The notes: generated by a model from the letters alone, not told the origin. A DNA stretch of 64,000 nt from Candidatus Zixiibacteriota bacterium (GCA_040756055.1 JBFLZR010000004.1:248001-312000), one strand, 5' to 3'; numbered from the stretch's first letter, positions 52,596 to 62,286 are shown. A program made the numbers and translations.

Positions 52596-55523
52596 TCAGC
52601 GAACCAGGATCATTTTCTTGGACTGTTCGAAGGAGCCGGCCCTGAGACGATATAAATAAAGCCCGCTGGCAACCCCGCTGCCATCCCAGTAAACATCATA
52701 ATTGCCCGGTTGCATTTCTCGGTCGAGAAGCCTGGCTACTCGCTGGCCAAGAATATTGAACACTTCGAGCCTGACATGGCAGGCTTGAGGCAGAGCAATG
52801 TCGATTCTGGTCGACGGGTTAAAGGGATTCGGGTAATTTTGCGAAAGCGCGAACGACACCGGCAATTCTCCGGTTCCGGGGTCGTCCGGGTTTTCCCCGT
52901 CAGAGGGAGCGCCCGAAAGTATTTCATCCACCGCCTGTCTGAGGGCGGCCGTAGCCATGTCCCGCCCGAAGAACGACAGAGGGATATCGAAAAACACGTA
53001 GGAATAATCGTCGCCGAAATAGCGCCATGCAACCGGTTGACCTTCCCAGTCGGAATTATTGCGCGAGTGATACCTGTAGATTATATCCGCTTTGGAGGAG
53101 TCCACCCTCACGTACGTGGCACACGGGATACCCGCAACATCCGTGATAGCGATATCCTGCGATGTCGAGTGCGACACTGTCGCCAATGAGTCCCACACCA
53201 GATGCGGATAGGCTGTTAGACGGGAACGCGCCCCCACAAGATCGGCCGGCAGGTAGGAACTTCCATATTCCCAAGGCGTTGGCGTTAAGAAGCGGCCGCC
53301 GATGTGAAACAGGTCGTGGTAGCCGTCGTCATACGTCCAGGCCGTGGTAGTGTAGTCACAGAAATTGATACCGCCGACAGTACCCCATCGACCGAAAATA
53401 ATCACCTTTCCACCGATGGACAGGTAATAACCAAGGGTGTCGAGAAGTCCGTGCAGCACGGGGTTTACGCCAATGTCTTCGTAACGGGCGGTTTCGGCGC
53501 CGATTACCACAAGCTCGTAGTCAATCATGTCGTTCAACTCCACGCTGTTGCAGTCACGATAGCCCGAGACGGCGGTGGTGTCGGAGAAGTAATCGTAGTC
53601 GTAGCCGTCAAGGACCAGGCGCATGTACTCCCCCGTTTCTTTCTCGTCAACGAAATCATTGGAGTAGACCTGCGTTCGATTTACCGCCAGGATTCGGCCG
53701 AGGGCCAGCGTAGCGGCCCTGGCTCCAAACGGAGCGATTGACAACGTATCGGACAGGTTCCCGTCGGTATCAACAGCCACGACACGATAGTCGTGCAGGG
53801 AGCTTCCAAGGGCGGCATCGTCATCGACGAAAAACGTATCGAGAGTCTGTGTAATTTCGACGCCGTCACGCAAAACCGCGCAGTGGTCAAAATCCAGCTC
53901 GGCATTGCTGTACGCCCACGTAAGCCGGACCGCATCCTTTAGAGGCATCGCCAGGACATCGAACGGCGCCGCGGGCAGTGAGCGAGGCGTAAAGTAATAG
54001 GATCTTGTCTTTATCGAGGTCAGGTCGGAATTATCGTATGCCAGCACAGAGACGCAATATTCCTGACCTTCGGTAAGACCGTCAATGACGAAACTGGTAT
54101 CTTCCGGTCCGAAATCGATGGCAGTGATATCCAGCGGTGACAACATCGAATAATACGACAACTCGTAACGGGCAATCGTCGGCGCATCAATGCGGTTCCA
54201 GTGCACCACGAACGAATGACCGTCCCCCGGTTCCTCCAGAGCGGCAATTCTCACGGGCGGCGGCGATGCATTCGTCGAATAAGCCGTGGCCAGTGTAGCC
54301 TTAACCATACGCGTCATATACTCGAAATCCATATAAGCGGTCTTGTCATTTTCGGTGTGATAGACAGTGGAGAATATCTTTTCCTGCACGAAAATGACAT
54401 CGTACCCGGCCATCTGGAACGGCCAGTGATCCGAGGCGCCCATGCCACCGAGATCCGCGTCGATACCCACATAAGCATTGCCGAGTTGATCCCAGAGTTG
54501 AGCATAGACATTCTGACCGTTGGAGTAGACATCGGCTTTATCGGAATTTTCGAAATGCGCGATCATGTCGGCGTTGATCATCAGCACTATGTCGTCGTTT
54601 CTCTCTACCGCGCCCTCGACATAATGTGTGGCTCCAAGCAGACCGGATTCCTCGGAGTCAAAAGCGATAAATATGATAGTCATGTTGGTCTCAATATCTG
54701 CCAGGATGCGCGCGCACTCCAGGACAGCGGCGGTGCCGGAAGCATTGTCGTCGGCCCCCGGACTCTCCGGGACGGCGTCGAAATGGCCGCCGATTATAAT
54801 ATGCTGGTTCGGATATACCGTCCCCGGCTTATAAGCGATCACATTGGCGGCCGCGCACGGTGTCCGATCCCACAGTCGTGCCCCGGTGAACGGATCGGTG
54901 ACGACCGAATCATAGCCAAACTCTCTGAATTTCGAAGAGATCCAATCACGGGCGGCGTAATTCGAAGTCGTCCCGGTAAGCCGTCGATAAAAAGCCACCA
55001 GCCGGCCAACATACGATTCGAGTGAATCCTGGCTCACTCGATCCATGAGGAGCTGAAGATCCTCAAGTGCTGAAAAAGCCATCTGCGGAGTGACACCTAA
55101 GACCGGCTCTTGGTATTTGACGTCGACTTCCATATCTGGCAGGGGGAAAATCTCTACCTTACTCCCGGCGATCTTGGCCGCATCCCAATCGACTAGAAGC
55201 AGACGGAACTGATCCTTTTCGTAAAGAACTTTGAAAACAGCGGCGTTCTTGCGGTCGGAACGACGGTCTATTGCCAGTTGGTTGCGATGGATGTCTGTGG
55301 CGAGCAACGAGTGCTCGAGGCCAGAAGTGTTTAAAAAGTGAGCCTCGTGTTTTTCCACAAGCAGTAAGCAAGTGTTGTCTGCCCGCAACAAGACATTGAC
55401 ATTCATAGATTTAACGACAGCGGCATCGAGGGGAGACTTTAACTCCACACGATATAGATCACCGGCAGACGCAGCGGATGCGAAGATGATGCAGGCTGTA
55501 AATATGGCTGTCAGCGTTCTCAT
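52596..55523 (-). CDS. Secreted M28-family zinc aminopeptidase with fibronectin and sorting domains
   Basis: 975 residues. Signal peptide (LTAIFTACIIFASAASA), an N-terminal prodomain, then the M28 zinc-peptidase core with metal ligands in GGHFDAVPESPGADDNASGT, FDSEESGLLGATHYVEGA, MINADMIAHFEN and GASDHWPFQMAGYD. Fibronectin-like domains follow (VHWNRIDAPTIARYELSYYS; VRLTWAYSNAELDFDHCAVL), then a cell-surface-like region. The C-terminal sorting/FlgD-like tail is FALSQNYPNPFNPSTRIDIA...GLYLYRLRAGSFEQSKKMIL. The tail type suggests type IX-like export. The ATG at 55523 has AGGAAA upstream. Confidence 0.9.
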   Translation of the reverse strand: MRTLTAIFTACIIFASAASAGDLYRVELKSPLDAAVVKSMNVNVLLRADNTCLLLVEKHEAHFLNTSGLEHSLLATDIHRNQLAIDRRSDRKNAAVFKVLYEKDQFRLLLVDWDAAKIAGSKVEIFPLPDMEVDVKYQEPVLGVTPQMAFSALEDLQLLMDRVSQDSLESYVGRLVAFYRRLTGTTSNYAARDWISSKFREFGYDSVVTDPFTGARLWDRTPCAAANVIAYKPGTVYPNQHIIIGGHFDAVPESPGADDNASGTAAVLECARILADIETNMTIIFIAFDSEESGLLGATHYVEGAVERNDDIVLMINADMIAHFENSDKADVYSNGQNVYAQLWDQLGNAYVGIDADLGGMGASDHWPFQMAGYDVIFVQEKIFSTVYHTENDKTAYMDFEYMTRMVKATLATAYSTNASPPPVRIAALEEPGDGHSFVVHWNRIDAPTIARYELSYYSMLSPLDITAIDFGPEDTSFVIDGLTEGQEYCVSVLAYDNSDLTSIKTRSYYFTPRSLPAAPFDVLAMPLKDAVRLTWAYSNAELDFDHCAVLRDGVEITQTLDTFFVDDDAALGSSLHDYRVVAVDTDGNLSDTLSIAPFGARAATLALGRILAVNRTQVYSNDFVDEKETGEYMRLVLDGYDYDYFSDTTAVSGYRDCNSVELNDMIDYELVVIGAETARYEDIGVNPVLHGLLDTLGYYLSIGGKVIIFGRWGTVGGINFCDYTTTAWTYDDGYHDLFHIGGRFLTPTPWEYGSSYLPADLVGARSRLTAYPHLVWDSLATVSHSTSQDIAITDVAGIPCATYVRVDSSKADIIYRYHSRNNSDWEGQPVAWRYFGDDYSYVFFDIPLSFFGRDMATAALRQAVDEILSGAPSDGENPDDPGTGELPVSFALSQNYPNPFNPSTRIDIALPQACHVRLEVFNILGQRVARLLDREMQPGNYDVYWDGSGVASGLYLYRLRAGSFEQSKKMILVR

Positions 55524-55632
55524 AGAATATTTCCTAAAGTAAGATACGTACAAACAGCCAAACTGTAAAGACGCAAGCAGACTTTGCTCGACTATTGGAT
55601 CATGGGAGGCGGTAAAGCCGGCGAGTGGCGTC

Positions 55633-57285
55633 TCAAGTGCGTAGCTTTCCGATCTCGTCGCGAAGGTGATCCTCGCGCATATCCTGGCAGATATCCTCGA
55701 TCTGGAAAACGATGCGCTCGAGGTCGCCGACATTTGCCGGAATCAAAGCTTCCTCGGCCTTGTCCATCGCACCCGCGAACTCGCTGGACAGGAACTCATA
55801 GGAATCCTGGATTTCATCGGCAGCCAACTGGAAAGTCATCGTGATGAAATCGTATATCCGCTGCTCGATACCCTTGAGGTCGGGACAGGATCTGAGAATG
55901 CCGCTGACGACATCACCGATAGTCAACAGAAAGTCGCTGACTTCGCCCACGTCGAATCCCTCGACAAAGCGACGGCGCGCTATTGTTTCGGCATAATGAC
56001 GCATCAGGGTCCTGTCTCGGGTGCGGACCACGGCGCAGAGAATTTGATAAATCAAGGCAATGTACCAGTGCAGGGCCTTTTCGCCGAGTTTCCGATAGCG
56101 CGGGAAACGTGAGCTCGGGGATGCTTGCCAAATATGGCGAAAGATTTCATCGATTATGGCCTCGCGGTTTTCAACCAGGTGATTATAGATCACGAAGTTG
56201 GGTCTTTGGGCCACCCTGCGAAGAGCCGCTTCATTGCGGATGTGCCAGGCATCGGCGTGGTTTTTCATATTTTCCACGAGGAACAACAACCGGCGCAGGA
56301 TGTCGTAGCGCGGTGTCGGTGTCCAATGAAGCTTGCTATGGGTCGCCGACGCATCCACGTTGAGAATCTTGTCGATATATGAGGCCATCCACAGCCTTTC
56401 AAAAGGAAGATCACCGGTAATTCTTCCGATCGCCTGCCGCGAAGCCATTCCCGGATATACCAGAAACTTCGGCATCAAAAGCGGCCTGACATCTCGACCG
56501 AAAAAATAACGCGTGGCAGTCTTGTACAACTCGATATGAGTGGTGAATCCATTGGGGCTGGCGTTCAGAGTGCACAGTCTCGGCAATGAATCGGTCTTTT
56601 CTATCACCTTCAGAAAAAATCTGATCAGGTCTTGAACGTGAAGATACGGAACAGCGCTGTGACCACGTCCTCCCAGTACGCGTGAGTTCCATTTTGATGC
56701 GGTCCAGGTGTTGATAAAAACATAGAGTGGCGGATACTCGCACCAGTCGCTGTAGATGGCCGCCATTCGGACTATTGCGCTCGGGAACCATTCCTGGTGC
56801 TCCTTGATCAGTTCTTCACCGGCGCGTTTGCTGATAGCATAAGGATACTGCGCCACCGGGGGGCTGCTCTCGTCGATAGTCTTGCCTCTTGCGGGAAACT
56901 TGCAGGCGGCCAGCGAGCTGGCAAAAAGAAAACGCCGCGTTCCTATCTGCTTGGCAAGTTTGAGAATGTTGCGGGTCCCCTGCACGTTGGTGCGCTGGTA
57001 TTCTTCGTTGTCTTCATTGGTGAAGTCATAATAACCGGCCAGGTGCAGCACGAAATCGGCGCCGCCGTGCTCGAGAATGCACCGAACCGGTTCCCTGAGA
57101 GAGTCAAAGTGCGCTATATCAACCTGGGTCCAGCGGATATTTTCGTGCGAGGGAATTTCAGACTCTTTCTGAGAGCGGCGGGCAAGACAGAAAAGTCGAA
57201 ATTTACCCTTAACGGCGTCGACAAAGTGCCGCCCAATGAAACCGGAGGCACCGGTAACAACGATTCCGGGCAGGTTAGAGTGCAT
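55633..57285 (-). CDS. NAD-dependent epimerase/dehydratase fused to an RsbRD-like helical domain
   Basis: 550 residues. An extended SDR part (residues ~1-330) has the NAD motif TGASGFIG (11-18), LHLAGYYDF, and the catalytic YPYAISK (Tyr149, Lys153). The C-terminal ~200 residues are helical; about 368-463 (LVENREAIIDEIFRHIW, MRHYAETIARRRFVEGFDVG, EVSDFLLTIGDVVSGIL) resemble the RsbRD N-terminal sensor domain of stress signalling proteins. The last part is a further coiled region. GGGAGG lies about seven bases before the ATG at 57285. Substrate unknown. It precedes the M28 peptidase gene on the same strand. Confidence 0.8.
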   Translation of the reverse strand: MHSNLPGIVVTGASGFIGRHFVDAVKGKFRLFCLARRSQKESEIPSHENIRWTQVDIAHFDSLREPVRCILEHGGADFVLHLAGYYDFTNEDNEEYQRTNVQGTRNILKLAKQIGTRRFLFASSLAACKFPARGKTIDESSPPVAQYPYAISKRAGEELIKEHQEWFPSAIVRMAAIYSDWCEYPPLYVFINTWTASKWNSRVLGGRGHSAVPYLHVQDLIRFFLKVIEKTDSLPRLCTLNASPNGFTTHIELYKTATRYFFGRDVRPLLMPKFLVYPGMASRQAIGRITGDLPFERLWMASYIDKILNVDASATHSKLHWTPTPRYDILRRLLFLVENMKNHADAWHIRNEAALRRVAQRPNFVIYNHLVENREAIIDEIFRHIWQASPSSRFPRYRKLGEKALHWYIALIYQILCAVVRTRDRTLMRHYAETIARRRFVEGFDVGEVSDFLLTIGDVVSGILRSCPDLKGIEQRIYDFITMTFQLAADEIQDSYEFLSSEFAGAMDKAEEALIPANVGDLERIVFQIEDICQDMREDHLRDEIGKLRT

Positions 57286-57371
57286 GTGACTGCCTCCCTG
57301 ACAAAGCGCACCGAGGTTGTCGCCGACCCGCAACACCGGTTGGCGTCGGCCGGCTGAATCTATCTGAAAAC

Positions 57372-59468
57372 CTACTGTCCTGCTTTGGCGGCTTCCTGCT
57401 CCGCGAGCATTCTCGCCTCGAGGTCATGATCGTAACAGTATATACCGCAGTTCAGACACCGACCGGATTCGTATGCGGCGTCTTCCTCGTCGATCGTTCC
57501 CTCAACCTCTTTGAACGTACCCAGCCTGTCTTCAAGGGTAACGACAGGTTCATGGACGCGCGGTTTGGCCTCGACACCCACTATGGACTTGTGAAGCGAG
57601 TCCTCTATAAACCCCTTCTGCCTGTCGCGGATGGGTGGTATTTTACCTTCCATCATATAGTAATGAATCGAGCGTGCGGCAAAGCGTCCGGCCGCGATAG
57701 CCTCAACCACCAATCCCGGACCGGTAAAACAGTCACCGCCGGTGAAAACATACGGCACGTCCGTCTGCAAAGTATCTTCTTTGGCATCGATAGTGTTCCA
57801 TTTGGTGGTCTGAAGGTTCGGTTGCCCCTTCTCCTTGAGGAAGTCGAGGTTCGGGAACTGGCCGACAGCCTGAATCACCAGATCACAGCCTATTATTTCT
57901 TCAGTCCCTTCGACCGCTACGGGACGGCGGCGTCCGCTCGGGTCCGGCTCGCCCAGCTTCATTCCCTGAATTTCCAGTCCGCTGACAAAACCATCATTGC
58001 CGACAATCTTCAGCGGTGCGCTGAGGAATCTGAACTGCACTCCCTCTTCTTCGGCTGCGACAATCTCGGCCGGGTTGGCCGGCATTTCGTCGCGGGAACG
58101 ACGATACACAATCGTCACTCTCTTCGCACCCATCCTCAGCGAACTGCGGGCGGCATCGATAGCGGTATTACCGCCCCCGATGACTATTACATGATCACCG
58201 ATACGCAGCTCCTCGCCCGACTGCATACGCTCGAGGAAAGCGATACCGCTGAAGACGCCGTGGAGATCAGCGCCTTCTATGTTCAACTGCTGTTCGCTCC
58301 ATGCGCCCACGGCGACGAAGATGGCATCATACTTTTCAGCCCGGAGGAAATCCATGCTGAAGTCTTCGCCGAACTCGACGCTGGTGGTAGCAGATATTCC
58401 CAGGTCGAGAATCCCCTGAATCTCCCAGTCCAGAACCTTTTTCGGCAGACGGTATTCGGGGATTCCATAGCGGAGCATACCGCCCAGAGCCGGCATTTTT
58501 TCGAATATGGCGACTTCGTGTCCCAGACGACGCAGATAGTAAGCTGCCGAAAGTCCGCCGGGTCCGCCACCTATGATAGCCACCTTCTTGCCCGTCGCCG
58601 GCGCCACCGGAATGCGCAGACGTCTTCCGGAATTCATCTCCCAGTCGGCGGCGAAGCGTTTGAGATAGTTGATAGCCACCGGTTCGTCGTTGATAGTACG
58701 CCGGCAGGCCAGGGCGCAGGGCTCGGGACAGACGCGCCCGCAGGTGAGCGGGAGGGGGTTACGTTCCTTGATAGTCAAAAGCGCCTCGGCATACTCGCCG
58801 CGCTTGATGTGCTGGATATATTTCGGGATATTTATCTGAGCCGGACACTTTTGGCGGCACGGCGCCAGACATTCGGTATACTGGTTCCAATGCAGAATTT
58901 TCGTCTTCTCGGAGATGAGCGATATTATCCCCTTCGGGCACGCTCTGGAACAGGCGCCGCAGCCGACGCACAGTTCGGGGTGGAATTTGGGAAGACCGTT
59001 CTCCCCCATACTTATGGCGCCGAACTTGCACGACTTGACGCATGTTCCCAGACCGAGGCAACCATGGTTGCAGATCAAGTGGCCATGAAAGTACAGCACC
59101 GCCGCGCGGCAGTCATCGAATCCAGCGTATTCGTACTTTTTCGTGGCGCGCAAACCGCCCTGACAATCCGGACAGGCGATTTGCGGTTCGGTATCCATGA
59201 GTTTCATACCCAGAAACTCGGCCACCTGGTTGGCGACTTCCGTTTGACCCACCACACATGCGTTAGCCTCGGCCTGTCCCTGCACCATCGCCTCGGCGCA
59301 CGCTGCGCAGCCGGCAAATCCGCAACCGCCACAGTTGGCGCCGGGGAGTATATCGAGGACGCCTTTTATACGCGGATCCTCTTTCACATAAAATACACGG
59401 GCGGCAATACCCAATCCGACGGCGGCTATAAACCCGATCCCCGAAAGCACTATGATCGGTAACAACAT
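57372..59468 (-). CDS. rnfB: RnfB fused to a GltD-like NAD(P)H oxidoreductase
   Basis: 698 residues, against roughly 190-330 for ordinary RnfB. Residues 1-25 are a membrane anchor. 46-71 hold the RnfB cluster (ANCGGCGFAGCAACAEAMV), and 133-180 two ferredoxin clusters (CNHGCLGLGTCVKSC; CVGCGACSRACP). From ~195 it becomes a glutamate-synthase small-subunit-like module: Cys blocks CLAPCRQKCPAQINIPKYI and CGRVCPEPCALACRR, FAD site IIGGGPGGLSAAYYLRRLG (~298-317), NAD(P) site VIVIGGGNTAIDAARSSLRM (~427-446), and FTGGDCFTGPGLVVEA. A final Cys pair reads CLNCGIYC. It is the last gene of the rnf operon here. Confidence 0.93.
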   Translation of the reverse strand: MLLPIIVLSGIGFIAAVGLGIAARVFYVKEDPRIKGVLDILPGANCGGCGFAGCAACAEAMVQGQAEANACVVGQTEVANQVAEFLGMKLMDTEPQIACPDCQGGLRATKKYEYAGFDDCRAAVLYFHGHLICNHGCLGLGTCVKSCKFGAISMGENGLPKFHPELCVGCGACSRACPKGIISLISEKTKILHWNQYTECLAPCRQKCPAQINIPKYIQHIKRGEYAEALLTIKERNPLPLTCGRVCPEPCALACRRTINDEPVAINYLKRFAADWEMNSGRRLRIPVAPATGKKVAIIGGGPGGLSAAYYLRRLGHEVAIFEKMPALGGMLRYGIPEYRLPKKVLDWEIQGILDLGISATTSVEFGEDFSMDFLRAEKYDAIFVAVGAWSEQQLNIEGADLHGVFSGIAFLERMQSGEELRIGDHVIVIGGGNTAIDAARSSLRMGAKRVTIVYRRSRDEMPANPAEIVAAEEEGVQFRFLSAPLKIVGNDGFVSGLEIQGMKLGEPDPSGRRRPVAVEGTEEIIGCDLVIQAVGQFPNLDFLKEKGQPNLQTTKWNTIDAKEDTLQTDVPYVFTGGDCFTGPGLVVEAIAAGRFAARSIHYYMMEGKIPPIRDRQKGFIEDSLHKSIVGVEAKPRVHEPVVTLEDRLGTFKEVEGTIDEEDAAYESGRCLNCGIYCYDHDLEARMLAEQEAAKAGQ

Positions 59469-59489
59469 ATTACAATTCCACCTTCATTG

Positions 59490-60065
59490 CTAATTAACCA
59501 TTCCCGAAAACCCGAGAAAGGCCAGCGACATAATGCCGGCCGTCACCAGCGCGATCGCCGTACCCTGCATAGCCCGTGGCACCGGCGATACCAGCAGTCG
59601 TTCCCGAAGTCCGGCAAACAATACGATGGCCAAGCCGAACCCGAACGCCGCCGAAAACGAATAAACGACCATATCGACAAAACCAAAATCATTCTTGATA
59701 TTCAAAAGGGCGACACCCATAACGGCGCAGTTGGTGGTGATCAGCGGCAGGTAAATTCCCAGAGCGTTGTAGAGAGCCGGGCTCTGTTTCTTCAAGAAGA
59801 TCTCGACAAATTGAACCAGCGCGGCGATGATGAGAATGAACACCAGCGTGGAAATGAACTCCAGGTCATATGGCTTGAGGATGAAGTGATAAGCCGACCA
59901 GGTGAAAATGGAAGCCAGGGTTACCACGAAAACAACCGCCGCTCCCATACCTATCGACGTACCCAATTTCTTGGAAACACCGCAGAACGGACAGTTGCCG
60001 AGGTACTGCGCCAGAAGAATATTATTTACGAAAATGGCGGCTATCGCTAACAGAAGCAATTCCAT
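59490..60065 (-). CDS. rnfA: Rnf complex subunit RnfA
   Basis: 191 residues, six membrane helices. RnfA and RnfE are inverted homologues that hold a [2Fe-2S] cluster and form the ion path. It has NNILLAQYLGNCPFCGVSKK and LGIYLPLITTNCAVMGVALL, each with the conserved Cys. I prefer the ATG at 60065, which has GGAG at good distance; an ATG two codons earlier abuts that site. It starts 15 bases after the rnfE stop. Confidence 0.95.
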   Translation of the reverse strand: MELLLLAIAAIFVNNILLAQYLGNCPFCGVSKKLGTSIGMGAAVVFVVTLASIFTWSAYHFILKPYDLEFISTLVFILIIAALVQFVEIFLKKQSPALYNALGIYLPLITTNCAVMGVALLNIKNDFGFVDMVVYSFSAAFGFGLAIVLFAGLRERLLVSPVPRAMQGTAIALVTAGIMSLAFLGFSGMVN

Positions 60066-60080
60066 TGTCATCTCCTACGC

Positions 60081-60692
60081 CTAAGTCTGTATAAACGTCT
60101 CGCCGCGCATACGGCTGTACGCGTTCATCAACCCCAGCATGATTCCGAGGCAAATAAACGCACCGGGGGCTTTCACCATGAACTCAAACGGCTCAAAACT
60201 GTTCCACATCACTTGCATTCCGAGCCATGATCCGGATCCGAGTATCTCCCTTATCGACCCGACCAGGGTCAGCGAAATGGTAAAACCGATTCCCACACTC
60301 AAACCATCCGTCATCGAAAGCAGCATGCCGTTACGCGAGGCAAAGGCCTCGGCGCGTCCCAGAATGATACAGTTCACCACGATCAGTGGAATATATATGC
60401 CGAGCTGCTGTGACAGCGGGAAGAAGAACGCCCTCATGACCATCTCGACAATAACCACCAGCGTGGCGATGATTACGATATAGCTGGCTATGCGAACCTT
60501 GTCGGGAATCACCTTGCGAAGGGCCGAGATGAACAGGTTGGAGAATATCAGCACGAAAGTTACCGCCAGTCCCATACCCAGCCCGTTCTCGGCCGCCGAG
60601 GTCACTGCCAGCGAGGGACACAAACCTAAAACCAGTCTGAACGGCGGAAGGTCACGCCATAAGCCGTGTACAAGTACCTTTTTAAACTCCAT
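60081..60692 (-). CDS. rnfE: Rnf complex subunit RnfE
   Basis: 203 residues, six membrane helices, homologous to RnfA in inverted topology. It has LVLGLCPSLAVTSAAENGLG and YIPLIVVNCIILGRAEAFAS, with the two conserved Cys that share the membrane iron-sulfur cluster. GAGGG before the ATG. It lies between rnfG and rnfA. Confidence 0.95.
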   Translation of the reverse strand: MEFKKVLVHGLWRDLPPFRLVLGLCPSLAVTSAAENGLGMGLAVTFVLIFSNLFISALRKVIPDKVRIASYIVIIATLVVIVEMVMRAFFFPLSQQLGIYIPLIVVNCIILGRAEAFASRNGMLLSMTDGLSVGIGFTISLTLVGSIREILGSGSWLGMQVMWNSFEPFEFMVKAPGAFICLGIMLGLMNAYSRMRGETFIQT

Positions 60693-60722
60693 GGTATCCC
60701 TCTATCGAATTTGAATCTATCG

Positions 60723-61310
60723 TCATTGATGCTTTTCCTGTTCGATGGCAGCCAGGATATCCTGCCGGTGCGATGTCATCAAATCTACAACGACATTGGT
60801 TCCGGCGACGACCGCTCTGGAGGAATATGTCGCGCCGCTGATAGCGTCGATTTGCTGGCCAAGCTGCACCGGCTGTTCAACCGACAAGCCGCTCCACTGC
60901 CTGCGGAAAGACATTTTCTCGACCTGTGATCCGACACCGGGCGTTTCCTTGTGCTCGATGATTTCGATCCCGATAATTTTTTCGGCTTTCAGATCAACGC
61001 CGATCATGATCATTATATCGCCACCATAGCCGCCCTGGCCGGCTGCTTCGATGGCAAGCCCGGCGACATCGTCGCCTTCTTTCCAATAAAAGATCGGATA
61101 GAGACGTCCGTCCGAAGCATACGTAATCTTGTTAACCAGCAACTCGGCTGCCGGGCGGTTGAACAGACGTTCCAAGGCCGGACCCCGCACGTAGAAATCG
61201 CTCTGAAGCTCAATACGCTCCGAGAGTGTTTGCCGGGCCAGTGTCAAAGCTCCGGCGGCAACCCCGCAAATGACGCTCAGAACGATTACCAGTCTGATTA
61301 TCTCACGCAC
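60723..61310 (-). CDS. rnfG: Rnf complex subunit RnfG (covalent FMN)
   Basis: 195 residues: an N-terminal membrane helix and a periplasmic FMN-binding domain. The flavinylation motif is intact, DAISGATYSSRAVV, with Thr161 as the expected FMN-linked residue; ApbE would be needed to attach it and is not in the window. ETPGVGSQVEK is also present. I placed the start at the GTG at 61310, with GGAGG six bases upstream, overlapping the rnfD stop; a GTG six codons earlier is possible. Confidence 0.93.
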   Translation of the reverse strand: MREIIRLVIVLSVICGVAAGALTLARQTLSERIELQSDFYVRGPALERLFNRPAAELLVNKITYASDGRLYPIFYWKEGDDVAGLAIEAAGQGGYGGDIMIMIGVDLKAEKIIGIEIIEHKETPGVGSQVEKMSFRRQWSGLSVEQPVQLGQQIDAISGATYSSRAVVAGTNVVVDLMTSHRQDILAAIEQEKHQ

Positions 61311-62286
61311 GGGACACCTCCGTGACACCCTTCACCTTCGGGGCAATCCTGTCCAAGAGCGGGTTGCACAGATTTATGAGAAGAACGGCAAACGCCGCGC
61401 CATCGACATATATGGAAAACGCGCGAATCAGCATAAGCAGCACTCCCCCCAGAAAACCATATATCAGCATGGGAATCCTGTTCACGGGCGAGGTGGTGTA
61501 CTCGGTAGCCAGAAAGAACGCCGCGAAAACGGTACCTCTGGCCAGCAGGTAAAACCACGGGGAGGCATACTGAGCCGGGTCGGCAAGATGCAGTACGCCG
61601 GCCATGAAGAGCTGCCCGCCTATGAACGCCACCGGAATATGCCAGGTTATCTGCCGGGCGAGCAGAAGGATTATCCCGCCTATGAGCAAATACAGAACCA
61701 ATCCATTGCCGATGCCGGCGACCTGTCGTCCCAGAAGAAGATCTTTCCAGTAATAGGCACTTTCCATGCTGCTTCCAAGTGTTTTTACCAGCCTGAGCGG
61801 TTCAACCATTTTCTGCGACCATTCAATCGTAACCATCGAGGCCGTGAAATCGAACCGTTGCGGCCATGAAACCCGCATTATCGCATAGCTCAACAGGACC
61901 GGGTGAACCGGATAGGCGCCGTAGCCGCCGAAGAGCTTCTTGCCGATCACAATCATGATAAAGCTGCCAACGACCAGCAACCACCAGGGGGCGTTATAAG
62001 GCATAGTGAAAGCCAGCAAAACGGCCATGGTAACGCTGCTCCAGTTGGCGGTTTTGTCCTTTGACGGTACCACCATATTTGACAGCGCGTCAAAAGACAC
62101 CGAACACACTACGGTCATACCGATAATGCGCAGACTGTTGAAGCCGAACAACCAGACGCTGGCGATCATGGCCGGAAGGAGAGCTATCAGCCAGACCTGC
62201 TGCGAACGCGCTATCGAACTGCCGTCACGCCAGTGAGGACTGGAGGCGACATTTAGAGGGTTCGGATTCAGTGTAACAACGTTCAC
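61303..62286 (-). CDS. rnfD: Rnf complex subunit RnfD, missing the flavin Thr
   Basis: 327 residues, about ten membrane helices (e.g. VWLIALLPAMIASVWLFGFN, YNAPWWLLVVGSFIMIVIGK). Canonical RnfD carries FMN on a Thr in a short S/T-x-A-T-P-L motif. The aligned stretch here is WSQKMVEPLRLVKT (residues 156-169), with Glu162 where Thr is expected. The rest of the fold, including GGYGAYPVHPVLLSYAIMRV, is normal. The GTG start overlaps the rnfC stop (GTGA). Confidence 0.9.
   Translation of the reverse strand: MNVVTLNPNPLNVASSPHWRDGSSIARSQQVWLIALLPAMIASVWLFGFNSLRIIGMTVVCSVSFDALSNMVVPSKDKTANWSSVTMAVLLAFTMPYNAPWWLLVVGSFIMIVIGKKLFGGYGAYPVHPVLLSYAIMRVSWPQRFDFTASMVTIEWSQKMVEPLRLVKTLGSSMESAYYWKDLLLGRQVAGIGNGLVLYLLIGGIILLLARQITWHIPVAFIGGQLFMAGVLHLADPAQYASPWFYLLARGTVFAAFFLATEYTTSPVNRIPMLIYGFLGGVLLMLIRAFSIYVDGAAFAVLLINLCNPLLDRIAPKVKGVTEVSRA

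Noticed and set aside
57426-59462. A long plus-strand open frame antisense to the RnfB fusion
   Set aside because: It is the mirror of a GC-biased coding frame. It has no ribosome site or domain, and the minus-strand protein is unmistakable.
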